The notes under the pieces: model-generated | What the model was told of the DNA's origin: nothing | Databases searched by the model: none | What the model saw: only the letters and a program-made list of their open reading frames with translations | Assembly: GCA_015680685.1 (NCBI GenBank) | Contig: MNCI01014694.1 | Coordinates: forward strand, 1,475,797-1,531,822 | DNA from: Gnetum montanum | Taxonomy: Eukaryota > Streptophyta > Gnetopsida > Gnetales > Gnetaceae | Direction of reading: 5' to 3' | Length of the DNA: 56,026 nt | Part shown: positions 35,350-46,688 of the stretch, piece after piece | Numbering within the stretch: the first letter of the stretch is position 1 | Layout of the letters: every line of letters begins with the position of its first letter | Made by a program: the position numbers and the translations under genes

Positions 35350-38039
35350 GCCCTTCCATTAGTTACTACCCTTTGTTGTTAAGCTTCTAGAATTTGTAAC
35401 AATTTAGAAGTACCTGCAACTTCTCTTCCTTTGTTCTTAGGTCATGCACCATCCAAGCTAATGATCTAATGTGTGTTGGAGATGGTACATACCATGGACA
35501 TGGCAACTGTAGGAACATCTAATTACCTTTCACATACCACATCATAAACTACCTTCATTCTTCCTCAAAAGTCCTAGCCTTTTCTCTCAGTTTATGATAA
35601 TCTGCCATGTCTGAAGCTACATCTCTTTGTCCATGGCAGCGAGCCTGAATTACTTCTACTTTTGAGTTTGCTACTTGAAGTTTCTGTAGAGCATTTTTTC
35701 TACATGTAAACCCTTTCTCATACAAAGCATAAGTGGTTGCTACTTGCTATTCTAGTTCATTTTTGGGTCAACTTGTTGTTAACATGGCCAGGTTAGCATA
35801 ACGAAGGTTAGCTAACATCATGTACTCTTTCAAATCCTCAATTTGTAGATCCTTGTTTTTCACTTCCACTTGGTGGACCAGGTCATAGCTATCCAGGATG
35901 GGCTACTAGTCAGGATTCTATGCTGACATGGAACTAATGCAAGCCTTTGCCATTTGAATTTATTTCTCATTGATTTGCTTGTACATGTCAATCTAGTCCT
36001 AAAAGTTCTCTTTTAGCTTCTCTTGCTTTTTGGCCTCATTCTGCCACACGCTTATTGCAATTGTAAAATTTTGATGTATGGCATGCACCTCCTCCATTGA
36101 GAGGGTTTGGTTCTCTCTAGCCAGTCTACTCATGTTCTAATTGACCCTCACTAGTTGCTCCCTCAACTAGCAGATGCTCTTCTCTAAGATGTTTTCCTAC
36201 TTCTCAATGGTGGTCAACCTCGTGTTGTCGATAGTGAGCTACTTATTTTCCTCCTAAGCAGCAGTCAATGCCTTCACATGAGCGTACGCTTGTGCTTCAG
36301 CAATTGAGGCATTTTAGAGCACTTTCTCCTTCTCCTGTTTAGCCACTTTATTCTACTCAATCAATTATCCTAACTACTCTATTCAAAACTACTCCAACTA
36401 GTCATGTGTAATGAACTGGAAAGAATCCCTTCTTTTGACCCTCAAAGTGATGAGCTCTTATTGTAATTGATGTACCTCTGCTTCTACATGCTCTAACCTA
36501 GTTTCTTCCATGATCAATTTTTCTTTGGTGGCTATGAGGTCAAATTGAACTACAATGACATCATTGGGGATGTCAAAGAGGGTTGTCATGACCTACGTAG
36601 TCTGCAACAATCTATTGAGTACATCTTCATGAGCTGTAGGAGTCATCAAGGTCCCAACTAACATTAGTGCATCTCTAGTTCTAGTTTAAGTCCATCAAGA
36701 ACATAATAGGCACATTAAAGGATTATTTGATGTGGTCTGTTATAACTTCTACTCTGTTTGGCACATCTTGGTGCTACATGACCACAACTGTGGCACCTTC
36801 TCTAGTTTCAAGCACCACTTGGAAAGATGTAGCATTTCCAAAGATTTTCTATGACCATTAGGCTTTTTCCTCTAATTGCAAAGAACTATGTCCCCTTAAT
36901 GAATCAGCTAAAAATTTGGATTACACAGCAGCATCAATGACTCAGAAGAGATTAGACTCATCCTTGCTTCCTCAAATAAGAGTTTCGGCAATTTGTTGCA
37001 GATGACTCATTGAGGGTCTATAATCTTGTGGTGGTGGTGCTGGAACTTGCTATTCTTGCCGTTACTTTGGTTCTTGTTCTTGCTCTTTCTTTGGTTCTTA
37101 TTCTTGATCTTAATCATGATCTTTCCGTAGTGCTGCTAATTTGAGGAACTCAAAGAATGAAGCATTTTGGACCCTCCTAGGAACTTCATTGATGTAACCC
37201 AAGATTCTAGCTTACTTGCAAAGTTTCTTAATTAGGCAAGGAAATGAAAGTATAAGCTTCCCTACCTTCTCTTCCTTGAACTATCATTGAAATTTCATGA
37301 AGTATAGTTGGACAAGGTTGGTGTTGTATTTTCCCATCAAGATTGCACTTCCTTTGGCTGCATACATTGATATCCTGTTTAGCCCTTTAGTGGGGAAGAG
37401 ATGCTATGTACCAATTTTGAAGTAAATTCTCTTCTCTAGAGTCAACTCATTATATATTTTGTCTTTTTTGATTATATACCCATTTCAGCCACAACTTCCT
37501 TATTTTTACATTAGATCTTGTGGATAGGTGTGTTACTTTGACCTCCACCTTAGGTATGTTTAGAGCTTCTACAAAGAAATTGATTGAGTAAGAAATAGAG
37601 ATTCCACCAATGTTGATAGTGCTGCCCTCCTCTTTATTGTGCCAAAATTGGTACATCTCATTAAGGTACCATTCATCACTTTCAAAAGGGATGTGCCATA
37701 AAGGTGATTCCTGAAGTTTAGTTCTAACAACCTTAGGGACAAATTCCATGAATGGCTTGAAGTTCATTTCCACGATTACTGTGGTCAACAAGGATCACTT
37801 CTGGATGGCTTGGAGGCATTCGTGAGGTGTTGTCCTTGTGCTTGAGCCTATGGTTCTATAGCCTTTTCATAGACCGATTGCCCTATAACAAGGGCCTCTT
37901 GGAGAATGCTAAATGATTGGGCCTCCTATTCGTCATGCTTAGTTGGTGGGCCTTGTTCTCCTGGTCAGCCTTTGCCATTCCTCGGGCATTTTCTTGCATG
38001 CTACAAAGGTCCTCCTTATCCTCCTCTTTTTGGGACCAT
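35350..38039 (-). pseudogene. Element C ORF2: plant-transposon-protein-like domain plus coiled coil
   Basis: Start at the ATG at 38039 (MVPKRGG), aligned with MAPKCRQ of element D ORF2; both follow a splice-acceptor-like ATTRCAG. The open piece 37791-37450 reads NEMYQFWHNKEEGSTINIGG, nearly the same as D (GEMYQFWHNREQGTTANICD). The domain resembles the 'putative plant transposon protein' sequences found beside Athila elements. The C-terminal two-fifths is heptad-rich: LREQLVRVN..MSRLARENQ, matching LREQFIRVNQDMSHLAREN in D. Frequent TAG stops. Function unknown. Confidence 0.75.
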
Positions 38040-38584
38040 CTGTAATCAATCAAGGATTCTGGGTTACTAAGGTATTTTTCATTTATCATCAATAGGTTTA
38101 TACGTTACTCATGTCCTTAGTTTCATTAAGTTCTTAGTTCATGTGATTGCAGGGTTAGAAAGATTTCAAGAAAAATGCCCCAAAAAGTGTTAACTTCTTT
38201 TATAACCCTTTGCAATTAACTTCTTTTCCCTTATGTATGGCTTATAATGATGATTATGATTCCTTAGGGATGTTGATTAAATGTTCTGACATGCATACAA
38301 CTAATTGTTCATTAAAAAGCTTATGTTTTTCAACATTCTTACCCTTATAATACCTTCCAAGCAATAGAAAATTTTAAAACTTTAGCAAAAGTTTTCTACA
38401 CAAGCATCCCCCAACTAAATTGAACACTTTGAGATCAAGCAAGTTTGAAAACTAGCGAAATCGAAGCAGTATGAAGATATCATGTATGACAGTTGGATGC
38501 ACAGAGCTGTTGGTCAAGAAAGAAAAATGCAAAAAATCCCTTAGCTACAATTGATGAAAATGATTTCTAAAGAATCATGAAGGT

Positions 38585-38628
38585 CATATTTATAGTTTTT
38601 TTGGACCTGATATTAGGTACCTAATATT
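38585..38628 (-). promoter_or_regulatory. Element C internal promoter-like block
   Basis: GATATTAGGTACCTAATATT is a near-perfect palindrome with its two core hexamers 14 bp apart (38609 and 38623). On the minus strand it is followed by a TATA box (CTATAAATATG, 38585-38595). It lies about 550 bp upstream of the ORF2 ATG. Similar half-sites occur in the LTR of the same element. Confidence 0.6.
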
Positions 38629-38639
38629 GGAGGCCTCAA

Positions 38640-40250
38640 ATTTGCATTTCATGGGGACACTTAACATTGAAAATGAAGCTTTGTGATTGGTTGGAAGTTT
38701 TCATGTGGAGTCTAAATTTCTAGGGTAAGTGAGAATTCATATTTGGGCACTGGTAATGTTGGAAGTAGAATTGTAGGAATTAAAAGCTTTGGAAGATGTA
38801 AGAAAAGGGTATTAAATCCATGATATAGAATAGATAGATTATATGATAAGGGAAGGTTTGAGATTGACATTTATGCACTTGGAAGGTTCAAGATGATGCA
38901 GTTGTATTAGACAAGTACAAGTTACAATAGTTATAAAAGTGGGTCCTCCCCAAAGCAAGCTCTAGCCCTTAATTCCCTTGTATAACCACACCTAAAAATG
39001 TTCGTAGGCACCAAAGGGGTTGAATCTAACGCATACCTATTTAGCAAAACAAACATGTTAGGGCCACCAATTTGAGAAAATAACTCTATGTTACACAAAA
39101 CCACAAGTTATGATCATACGAACAGTGAGATAAGATGGATTTTAGAAAAGATTGTAGAAATTAGGATGTGTGGTGCCTTACCATAGGCATAATGAATCCT
39201 TGTGTATTATTAATGGATAAAGTAATCATTAGCCCTTCTTTCCCAAATTAAAACCAAGTCTAAACCACTTTCCAATGACATCACATTGTTTTATCTTTTG
39301 GATTTACAACCATAAGAGTACCACTGTTGCAAGAAGTATCATCACTTGGTGTTTTGTCTAAGGGAGGAGTTTATTCATGGCATTGTTATTTTTTTCTTTT
39401 AAATTTCTATAAGGCCACTAACCTTCAGACATGGGTAACATGTCTTTCTAGTGGAACCCTCATAAATTTATTTTGTGCTCTTTTATTTTATTTTTATTTG
39501 TGGCGACCTTACTAGAGGACTACATTCAAACATGGGTAACATGTCTTTCTAGTGACATGGTAAGGCAGCACTTATTTTACTCTCACTTCCATTTTTTGTT
39601 AGGTCTACAAGGATATAATTATAACCTTAGTGACATAATAGAACATATAGAAGTGGTCAAAGAGATTTCACAAGTTCCCTTGATGTCACACCCTTCACAT
39701 TCCCCCTTGGTTTTTCACTTTTCTATCTAGGCACAATGATTATGAGTTTATTCTTAGTTTGATGATGGAAAAAATATCATTATGACCATGGTAAGAACCT
39801 CTTATTAATGAGATGGATGGATGGATGGATGACATGGCCTCATTGTCCAAATAATCAGTCCCTCATGACTTTGACAACATAGAGAAAACCTCATCTCATT
39901 AGGCTACATCTTGTCATTTTATTCACAATTGAGATTACTAACAAAGGACATAAAAACAAGGTATGAAAAAAGTTGAAAAGGATGGAAAAAATTTGTATAA
40001 AAAAATGAGAAAATGATAAAAAATTGTAAAACAAAAAGATGAATAACACTTATTAATTCTTGATTTGAGGATGGGGCATCTTCCCCACAACTAAGCTTTT
40101 GACTATAATAAGAATTAATAAGTGGCTAGGCAAGATCTATGCATTTGTGAAATAGTGTTAAACGTTCATTTTCAAGCCACTAGGTGTCTTTTGGTTTAGC
40201 GATGGTTGTGTAGATGGGTCATTGCTTACACACTTGGTTTTGAAATGTAC
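38640..40250 (-). other. Element C noncoding spacer between gag and ORF2
   Basis: AT-rich, with a GATGGATGGATG run near 39815 and a partial repeat of CAAACATGGGTAACATGTCT near 39420-39550. It holds the position where pol lies in elements A and B, but I see no protease, RT or integrase motif on the minus strand. Confidence 0.6.
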
Positions 40251-40256
40251 AGTGGT

Positions 40257-41949
40257 TTAGAATATGAGTTGTGTTAACTTTGTGGACATCTGGCCCGTGA
40301 CTACATCCTTTATCATGATTAGTAATGCATGGATTCTTCTATCTCTCCACAATGTTAGGTTCATTGTTTTTGTCAGGTCTTGGAGTAACGATGGATGTTG
40401 GCCTTTGCATAGGATTGGAGGACATTGGTTGTGAGAGGAAGGATGTTGCATTTTATTGGCATTGTGCTAGTTTGGATGAGCTAGTAGGTTAACGAGTATT
40501 GTGCTCACACATGGGAACTATCATAAAGAAAGGATGTTTCTGAGATTATGGTGGAGATCTACTAGCATTATCATTTCTATGTATGTTTGCAATACAAATG
40601 ACATTCTTTCATTGATGTTGTGGTGCTAAACCTTCTTGTGTTGTCGACTGTGACATGTGATGGAGGTGAGTATGAGAATATTGAGGATATGATGGAGGGT
40701 GAGAGGTGAGAGGTGGTGATCTCATAGAAGATGTTGCGGGTTGATGATATTCAAGAGAGTGGTAGTAGTGATTTGAGGTAGAGGAAGTATAACTAGTTGG
40801 GAAAATAGTTTGTTGAATGTAGTATCTGGATGGGTCTAGTTGACAATAAGGGTAGTGTTGGTTTGATGATGGCCTCCCCCATGACTGTGAGTTTTGCCAC
40901 TGTGGTTGATCATAGTGTTGAGGTTGGTAAGAAGTTCCACTAGGATAGTACAATTGGTTGTTGGACTATCTATAATTACCTTATGAGAAAGGTAATTTCC
41001 TAGGCATTTGCTTTTGTACAAACTTGGGATTCAAAGCAAAAGCTCAATACTCATGTAGATGTAACATAATTGGGAAATAGTCCTTTGGATGGTCATATAG
41101 GTAGATGTCACATCCATCATCTTCTTCGATGGTTGAGTCTATTGCCTCTTCTTCTATAGTCATTTCCCCTTTTTGTTGATTAGTGTTCTTACTTGTCTCC
41201 TAGTCTCTTTTCCTCCTTTTGTTGTGATCACTTGGTTTGTTTTGCATTACTTTCTCCTCAATTTCTATGCAAGTTCTAACTTTCTCATTTATCCATTTCA
41301 ACATCTTATATAGCCTTGTCTGAAGTTCAATAATAGAATATTGCATTGACAAGGTTTGTTGTGAAATCACCTCATCGAGGGTTGCCTCTTTTTTCTTATC
41401 ATAGAGATGAATCCTCTTCTTTTGAATAGTTGGATCCCAATGATATTCTTCAACATTCTCTCATTTACATAACTCTCCTTCTTCTTTTTTCACCTACTTG
41501 ATTAGCCTTTGTATTTGATAGACTTTTAATTTGTTTAATTGACCTTGGGCATAAATCCCAAGGGTCTCTCTTGTTTGACTACAAAGCCCATCTATGATGT
41601 GGAAAAGTTTCTCTTCTTGAGAGAAACCACAACTTGGACATCTATATAGTACAGAATAGTGTCTATCTAAGGCCATATCCAAGGGTTCATGTTGCTCCTA
41701 TTTCCATCATTGGATTTGTTTCCTTAGGTTAGAAACCCTCGCATAGGTTTGGTATTCCTCATTGAAGAGTTCTAGCATTGTGGACCACCAATGGATTATA
41801 TTTGGCTTCAATGATCTATACCACACTTCAGCTTTGTCTACTAGTGTCCTAGAAAAGAGCTTAAGCTTTTGCCACTCACTATTAATGTTCTATAAGATGC
41901 ATGCATCATGGAAGGCTTGTAAATGATGTTGTGGATCATAATTATAGCC
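40257..41949 (-). pseudogene. gag: Element C gag, C-terminal part
   Basis: Continuation of the gag split by element D. 41682-41494 reads DMALDRHYSVLYRCPSCGFS then LGIYAQGQLNKLKVYQIQRL, matching D gag at DMALERYYALLNNSPGHEFS and GMYAQGQLYELQTHQFQELI. 40953-40609 is a Tyr/Pro/Gln/Ser-rich tail (SYQPQHYDQPQWQNSQSWG). Stops occur throughout. Confidence 0.8.
41945..41949. repeat. Target-site duplication of element D, left copy (TAGCC)
   Basis: TAGCC precedes the LTR start TAATGAG; the same five bases follow the other LTR at 50515-50519. Gag of element C resumes directly after it. Confidence 0.9.
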
Positions 41950-42759
41950 TAATGAGTTATCATTTTTTTGGCTGCGATATCACATAAGTGATATCTTATA
42001 CGCAATATCGCAGCCTGTCTCCTCATCTATAAATAAGAGGTAGATAGTTTTTTGTGGCAGTTTTTAGATTTTTCTTTTAAGTGTTTAGTTTTTTAGTAGT
42101 TCTTTCTCTCAACCCTTTCCTCCCAATGCATGCTCGCAATGTGATGATTGTAATTGTACGACATCCTTATTCGAGTGTGACATACTTGGACACACACGTG
42201 ATCGGCAATAAAGATCGAGATTACTTCATCATTGCAGCATTCACTTAGCATAATTATTTAATTGTTATTGTTATTTACTACTTTCTTAGTTAATATGTCT
42301 TCACCCTAAACTCGTTTTAAACGCGGAATGAGTATGACTTAATCACGAGCATTTAAGTGTGACTTCTTGGTAACCTAGTAGCGTACTTAGGCCATGCGCT
42401 TGGTAATCCCAGTGGTAGTTGTGCACGAGGTCCAAGATGTGTATGGATGATTAAGGAACGGATGCTCATCGCACTTAGGCTAGTTTAGATTCTCTCACAC
42501 TCTCTTCCTCCTAGCATAGTTAATATTATTTACCATCATACCTAGGAGTAGTGTTAGCATAGGAACACATCATACATCTCACTCTAGACTAAACCATACG
42601 TGACAAAGCCAATACTAGTCTAGGTGGGAAGATAGTGAACTACAATCTACGAGTAACTATCTAGATACCACAACTAGCCCATCTACGAAGTTCAACCAGA
42701 TCGTGCATGAAACACTCGTATTCATATGGTTGAGTGTAGGGGTACCTCGCCACTCATCA
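41950..42759 (+). repeat. Element D 5' LTR (810 bp)
   Basis: Ends TAATGAGTTATC (TGATGAG in the 3' copy) and CCACTCATCA, a 7-bp inverted terminus. TATA box TATAAATA at 42028-42035, only 79 bp from the LTR start. It matches the 3' LTR over its length with scattered transitions. Confidence 0.93.
41976..42035 (+). promoter_or_regulatory. GATATC palindrome array and TATA box in D 5' LTR
   Basis: Core hexamers at 41976 (GATATC), 41990 (GATATC) and 42004 (AATATC) are exactly 14 bp apart. TATAAATA begins 24 bp after the last. The outer parts extend to GCGATATC and ATATCGC. They occupy nearly the whole U3. Confidence 0.65.
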
Positions 42760-42760
42760 T

Positions 42761-42778
42761 TGGTGCCATTGCCAGGGA
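42761..42778 (+). other. Element D primer-binding site (tRNA-Asp)
   Basis: TGGTGCCATTGCCAGGGA starts one base after the LTR. Compared with the complement of plant tRNA-Asp, the three differences are all at CpG sites (CG to TG or CA), as expected for methylation decay. tRNA-Asp priming is a known Athila feature. Confidence 0.8.
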
Positions 42779-42895
42779 TGGTGCTAGTTATCTAGGCTAG
42801 TTATATCATACAATTGTTGTATAGGAATTAAGAATATATCTTTTAGGAAGAAATTATAAAAAGTCACATATAAATTCACATACAATTGCACAACC

Positions 42896-44777
42896 ATGCC
42901 TCTCCTACAAGACTATGATAATGCCATACCTAGTGAGGAAATTCATTGGAGAACCAATGAATTATATGACAATGAAGATTGGAGTACACAATCCAAGGTG
43001 GGGGTTTCTTATAAACATAAACGAAGGCACCATTATCCCAACACACGAAAGCATAATTTACTTGATGATGATGAACCCCTATTGGCCACTACAAGCCTAA
43101 TGCAAATACAAGAGGCTATTCAAATCTCCCGTAGGCATCATAAAGAGAGCCGCCTACCCAGGCTTAATTTAAACAACTTTCCCAATTTTTTAGGAGGCTA
43201 TGACTTAGATCCGCAACAACATTTACAAGCCTTCTATGATGCCTATGCATGGAACAACATTGATAACGGTTGGCAAAAAATCAAGCTCTTTCTTATGACA
43301 CTCGTTGGCCAAGAAAAAGTATGGTATAGATCGTTAAAACCAAATTCAATACGACATTGGTCAACAATGGTAGAACTCTTTAACAAAAGATATCAAACCT
43401 ACATAAGAGTGTCAGCCTTGAGGAAACAAATCCAAGAGTGGAAACAAGCACAACATGAACCCTTGGACATGGCCTTAGAAAGATATTATGCACTGTTAAA
43501 CAACTCTCCAGGCCATGAGTTCTCCAAGAAAAGGCTAATGTACCATATCACTGATGGGCTTCGTGATGCAACAAGAGAAACCCCAGGGATGTATGCCCAA
43601 GGTCAACTATATGAACTACAAACCCATCAATTCCAAGAGCTTATTAAGTGGGTAGCAAAAGAAGAAGGAGAAATGGCTAGGTGGGAGAGTGTTGAAAAAC
43701 ATCAACAGGACCAAAATCTCAACTTAACAAAGGTCCATAATCATCAAAAGGATAAATCAACCTATCTCAAGGAGGAAGAGCCATCTTTTCCAGTACAATA
43801 ATCATTAGAGGAAGTCGAGGCAAAGATTAATAAGATGTTGGAATGGACGCATAAAAAGTGTGGAGAATATGTCAATATTATTAGAGATAGAGTTTTGACA
43901 ATCTAAGAAGTGGGACAAAATATCATTAGACAATTGGAAAGAAGGGATGAAGAAAATAAGAGCTCAACTTCCAATCATACGTATGAATGCAACATTTGCC
44001 TGTATGATCACCCCAAGGGCCNAAGGATGTCTCCAGTTTAGGGGTGGCTTCCCCCATGACTGGGATNATCCAAGTGCTTATCTAGTTCAACACCATGTTT
44101 CCCCAATTGGGTCAACATACTCTATCCCACCACATTATTATTCCCCTCAATACTATCAGCCCATGTCTTCAACACAACCACCACCTTGTGTACCTCACAC
44201 TTCTCCTAGATTTCAACATTCTCATCCTTTCCCTCCTTCTACATTGCCACCAACTATTCCTGAAGTGTCTGCACCACAACAACAACCCATGAATGTTACT
44301 TGTGCTACTATTACCAATAGCAGCAAGAGGCCTCCTCAACATTGAAAGCGTCCCTTCTTTAGACATGACTGTAGGAAGGGACAACATAGTTCCAAAGCCA
44401 CTGCATTTTCCAACTCAACACAAGTCCAACACCATGATGCATCCTTCTCTTTGAACCTAGTGCCTCATGTAACTTCATCAAGGCCACTAATTAACACTTC
44501 GACAACCATATGGCCTAATGAATACAGCCATGTAGAGGAACATCCTAATCCTTGGATACCATCTTACGGTCTCAAATATCATAGTGGGTCAACTCTTTCC
44601 CCAAGAACCACATCTTACAAATTGCCCCACTATGCTTACTATAATCAGGTGTGTGAACCCCAATGGGGTAAGTATGATCAAGTTTCAATATTTCCAACAT
44701 GCAAGGATCCTCATCTTTCATTTATTAATCCTTTCCATGCTCAACCATTCAGTTATGAGGGATATCCTTTATTCTAA
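42896..44777 (+). pseudogene. gag: Element D gag
   Basis: Structural capsid protein. The first 301 codons (42896-43801) are open: an acidic N-terminus, then a Retrotrans_gag-like core at about residues 85-270 (LNNFPNFLGGYDLDPQQHLQ, WSTMVELFNKRYQTYIRV, DMALERYYALLNN, TPGMYAQGQL). In-frame TAA codons at 43799 and near 43903 fit CAA to TAA. After them come CNICLYDHPKG, possibly a decayed zinc knuckle, and a Pro/Tyr/Ser/His-rich tail to 44777. Frames across the Ns at 44022 and 44067 are unreliable. No protease follows. Confidence 0.88.
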
Positions 44778-46152
44778 TAACAAGCAGGGTTAATAAATAT
44801 TTTTCATTTTCTTTGATTTTACAATTTTTTGTTTTCCAGTTTATCATTTTCAATTTCTTGTTTTATCTTTTTGTCGTTTTGTCTTTTTATCTTTTTATAA
44901 GTAACCTCATCTACGAATAAAACACTCATGTGGCTCATTGGTTGAGGTGTGTTCTATGTTATCAAGTCTCGAGTGATCAATTATTTGGATAGTGAGCCCA
45001 TCGCACCCACTCATCCATTCTATGAATAAGAGGTTCTATTCAAGGGTACAGTGATATTCTTGACATTCTTAAAACTTAAAATTAATTTTGTGTTCATTAT
45101 ACCCAGAATGAAGAAGGATGGGTCAAGAGGGAATGATTAGGGTGTGACATCAAGGGGACTTGTGGATTCTCTTTGGTGACGTTTGTGAGAGTTATCATGC
45201 AACGTGGTTGTACTAAGATCCTTGTAGATCTAACGCACAATGGGAGTAAGAGTAATCAGAAGGCACTCAAAAATCCAATCTTGTTATAGGGGGTCCCACT
45301 AGAAAGACATGCACGCATGCCTAAAGGTTGGTGGCTTCCCTGGATTCAGCAATCAAAAAAAAAGGGAAGGTGTCACAAAGAAAAAATCACTCCTCCCTTG
45401 AAAAAAATGCCAAGTGATCGTACGCCTTGCTGTTATGGTACTCTCATTGTCACTCATCATGGGATGAAACAATGCTGTGTCACTGCTAAGAAGAATGGAC
45501 TTGGTCCGAATCTTGGAATAATAGGTTAATGACACATTAATCATGCTTTACATGTAGGATTCATTGTGCCCTAGGTCTGTTACCTAATGTCCCCATCTCT
45601 ACAGTCCCTTCTATACCCCATCTCATCTCACTGTCCATGTAATTGTAACTTGTGTCTTGTGTAGCGTAGAATTTTGACCTTATTCCGATGCTACTTACAT
45701 GTATGTGTGTTTTGTGGAACCAATGTGGATTACATTTCACCCTTCTAGTGCGCACGGACACTTTTAAGTGTGGTTACACAAGGGCATTATAGGTTGAAAC
45801 CTGCTTTGGGGAGGATCCACTTGTATAATATCTTGTAATTTTCACTCATAACATAGCTCACACACACCATCTATTACCCTTAGCATATTTTCCACGATAT
45901 TCTTTCCCCTGTTACTATCCCTCCGAATTCCCCCGTTCCTATGAACCATCACATGACCTTTTTCTCTCACTTACCACCCAAGGCCTTATTGATCAATTCC
46001 ACCCACACATAATTATTCATGCCTTCAAAACTAGCTAAATTACCCTGGAACCCTTTAACACTTGTCCACATGTCCTTAGTTTCCATCATTCATTTCAGAA
46101 AAATCTTTAAAAATTCAGTATATTGTATGTGCCTTAATTATTAATAGGTTGC
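44778..46152 (+). other. Element D noncoding spacer
   Basis: T-rich stretch (44800-44910), then mixed sequence with short unrelated frames; no protease, RT, RNase H or integrase motif. It corresponds to 38640-40250 in element C. A pol-bearing relative would have about 3-4 kb of coding sequence here. Confidence 0.6.
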
Positions 46153-46211
46153 GATATTGCGTATGCAATATCGTAGCTGACGCGATATCATGTCACATAT
46201 ACCTATTTATA
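46153..46211 (+). promoter_or_regulatory. Element D internal promoter-like block
   Basis: Core hexamers GATATT (46153), AATATC (46167) and GATATC (46184) are spaced 14 and 17 bp. A TATA-like ATTTATA follows at 46205, about 21 bp after the last. The block resembles the LTR U3 array (TTGCGATATTGCG versus CCGCGATATTGAA), but flanking sequence is not LTR-like. It lies about 475 bp before ORF2. Confidence 0.6.
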
Positions 46212-46675
46212 CATGAGCCCCCACACCACTTATCATTATTTTCGACTCTTCACATAAGGGAGTTTTTCTAATTTCTCTCTACGACTTGTGATTGCATGCC
46301 CCTAGCTTTTCAACCTATATCTCACTCACTGGTGCTCCGATTTTCATTCTGTCTGAACCTACTTGAACTTGGAGTGTTCAACTTAGTCATGGAGGAGGGA
46401 CACACACAGAATAGTGCATACCTTCATTGAAAGTTTTCATCACCCGAAGGACATTATCAAGGGTAATTAGTTATAACATTAAGGATAATTGTGCCGAAAA
46501 TAATTGCATCCCCTTAGTTATATCGGGAAACTAAATTTGAAAACCACCTAAGTAAAAAAGGACTCATTATTATAATCTTTCAAAAAACATCACACGGAAA
46601 TAAAATAAATCCATTAAGGCAAGAAATAAGGTATTACTTAACTTCGGAAACAACCTTACTAACGATTGGCCCCAT

Positions 46676-46688
46676 GTGATTGCAGATG
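46676..46688 (+). other. Splice-acceptor-like site at ORF2 start
   Basis: GTGATTGCAG immediately precedes the ORF2 ATGG. Element C has GATTACAG before ATGG at the same place. This may be the 3' end of a leader intron joining a promoter-proximal exon to ORF2; no donor was established. Confidence 0.4.
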
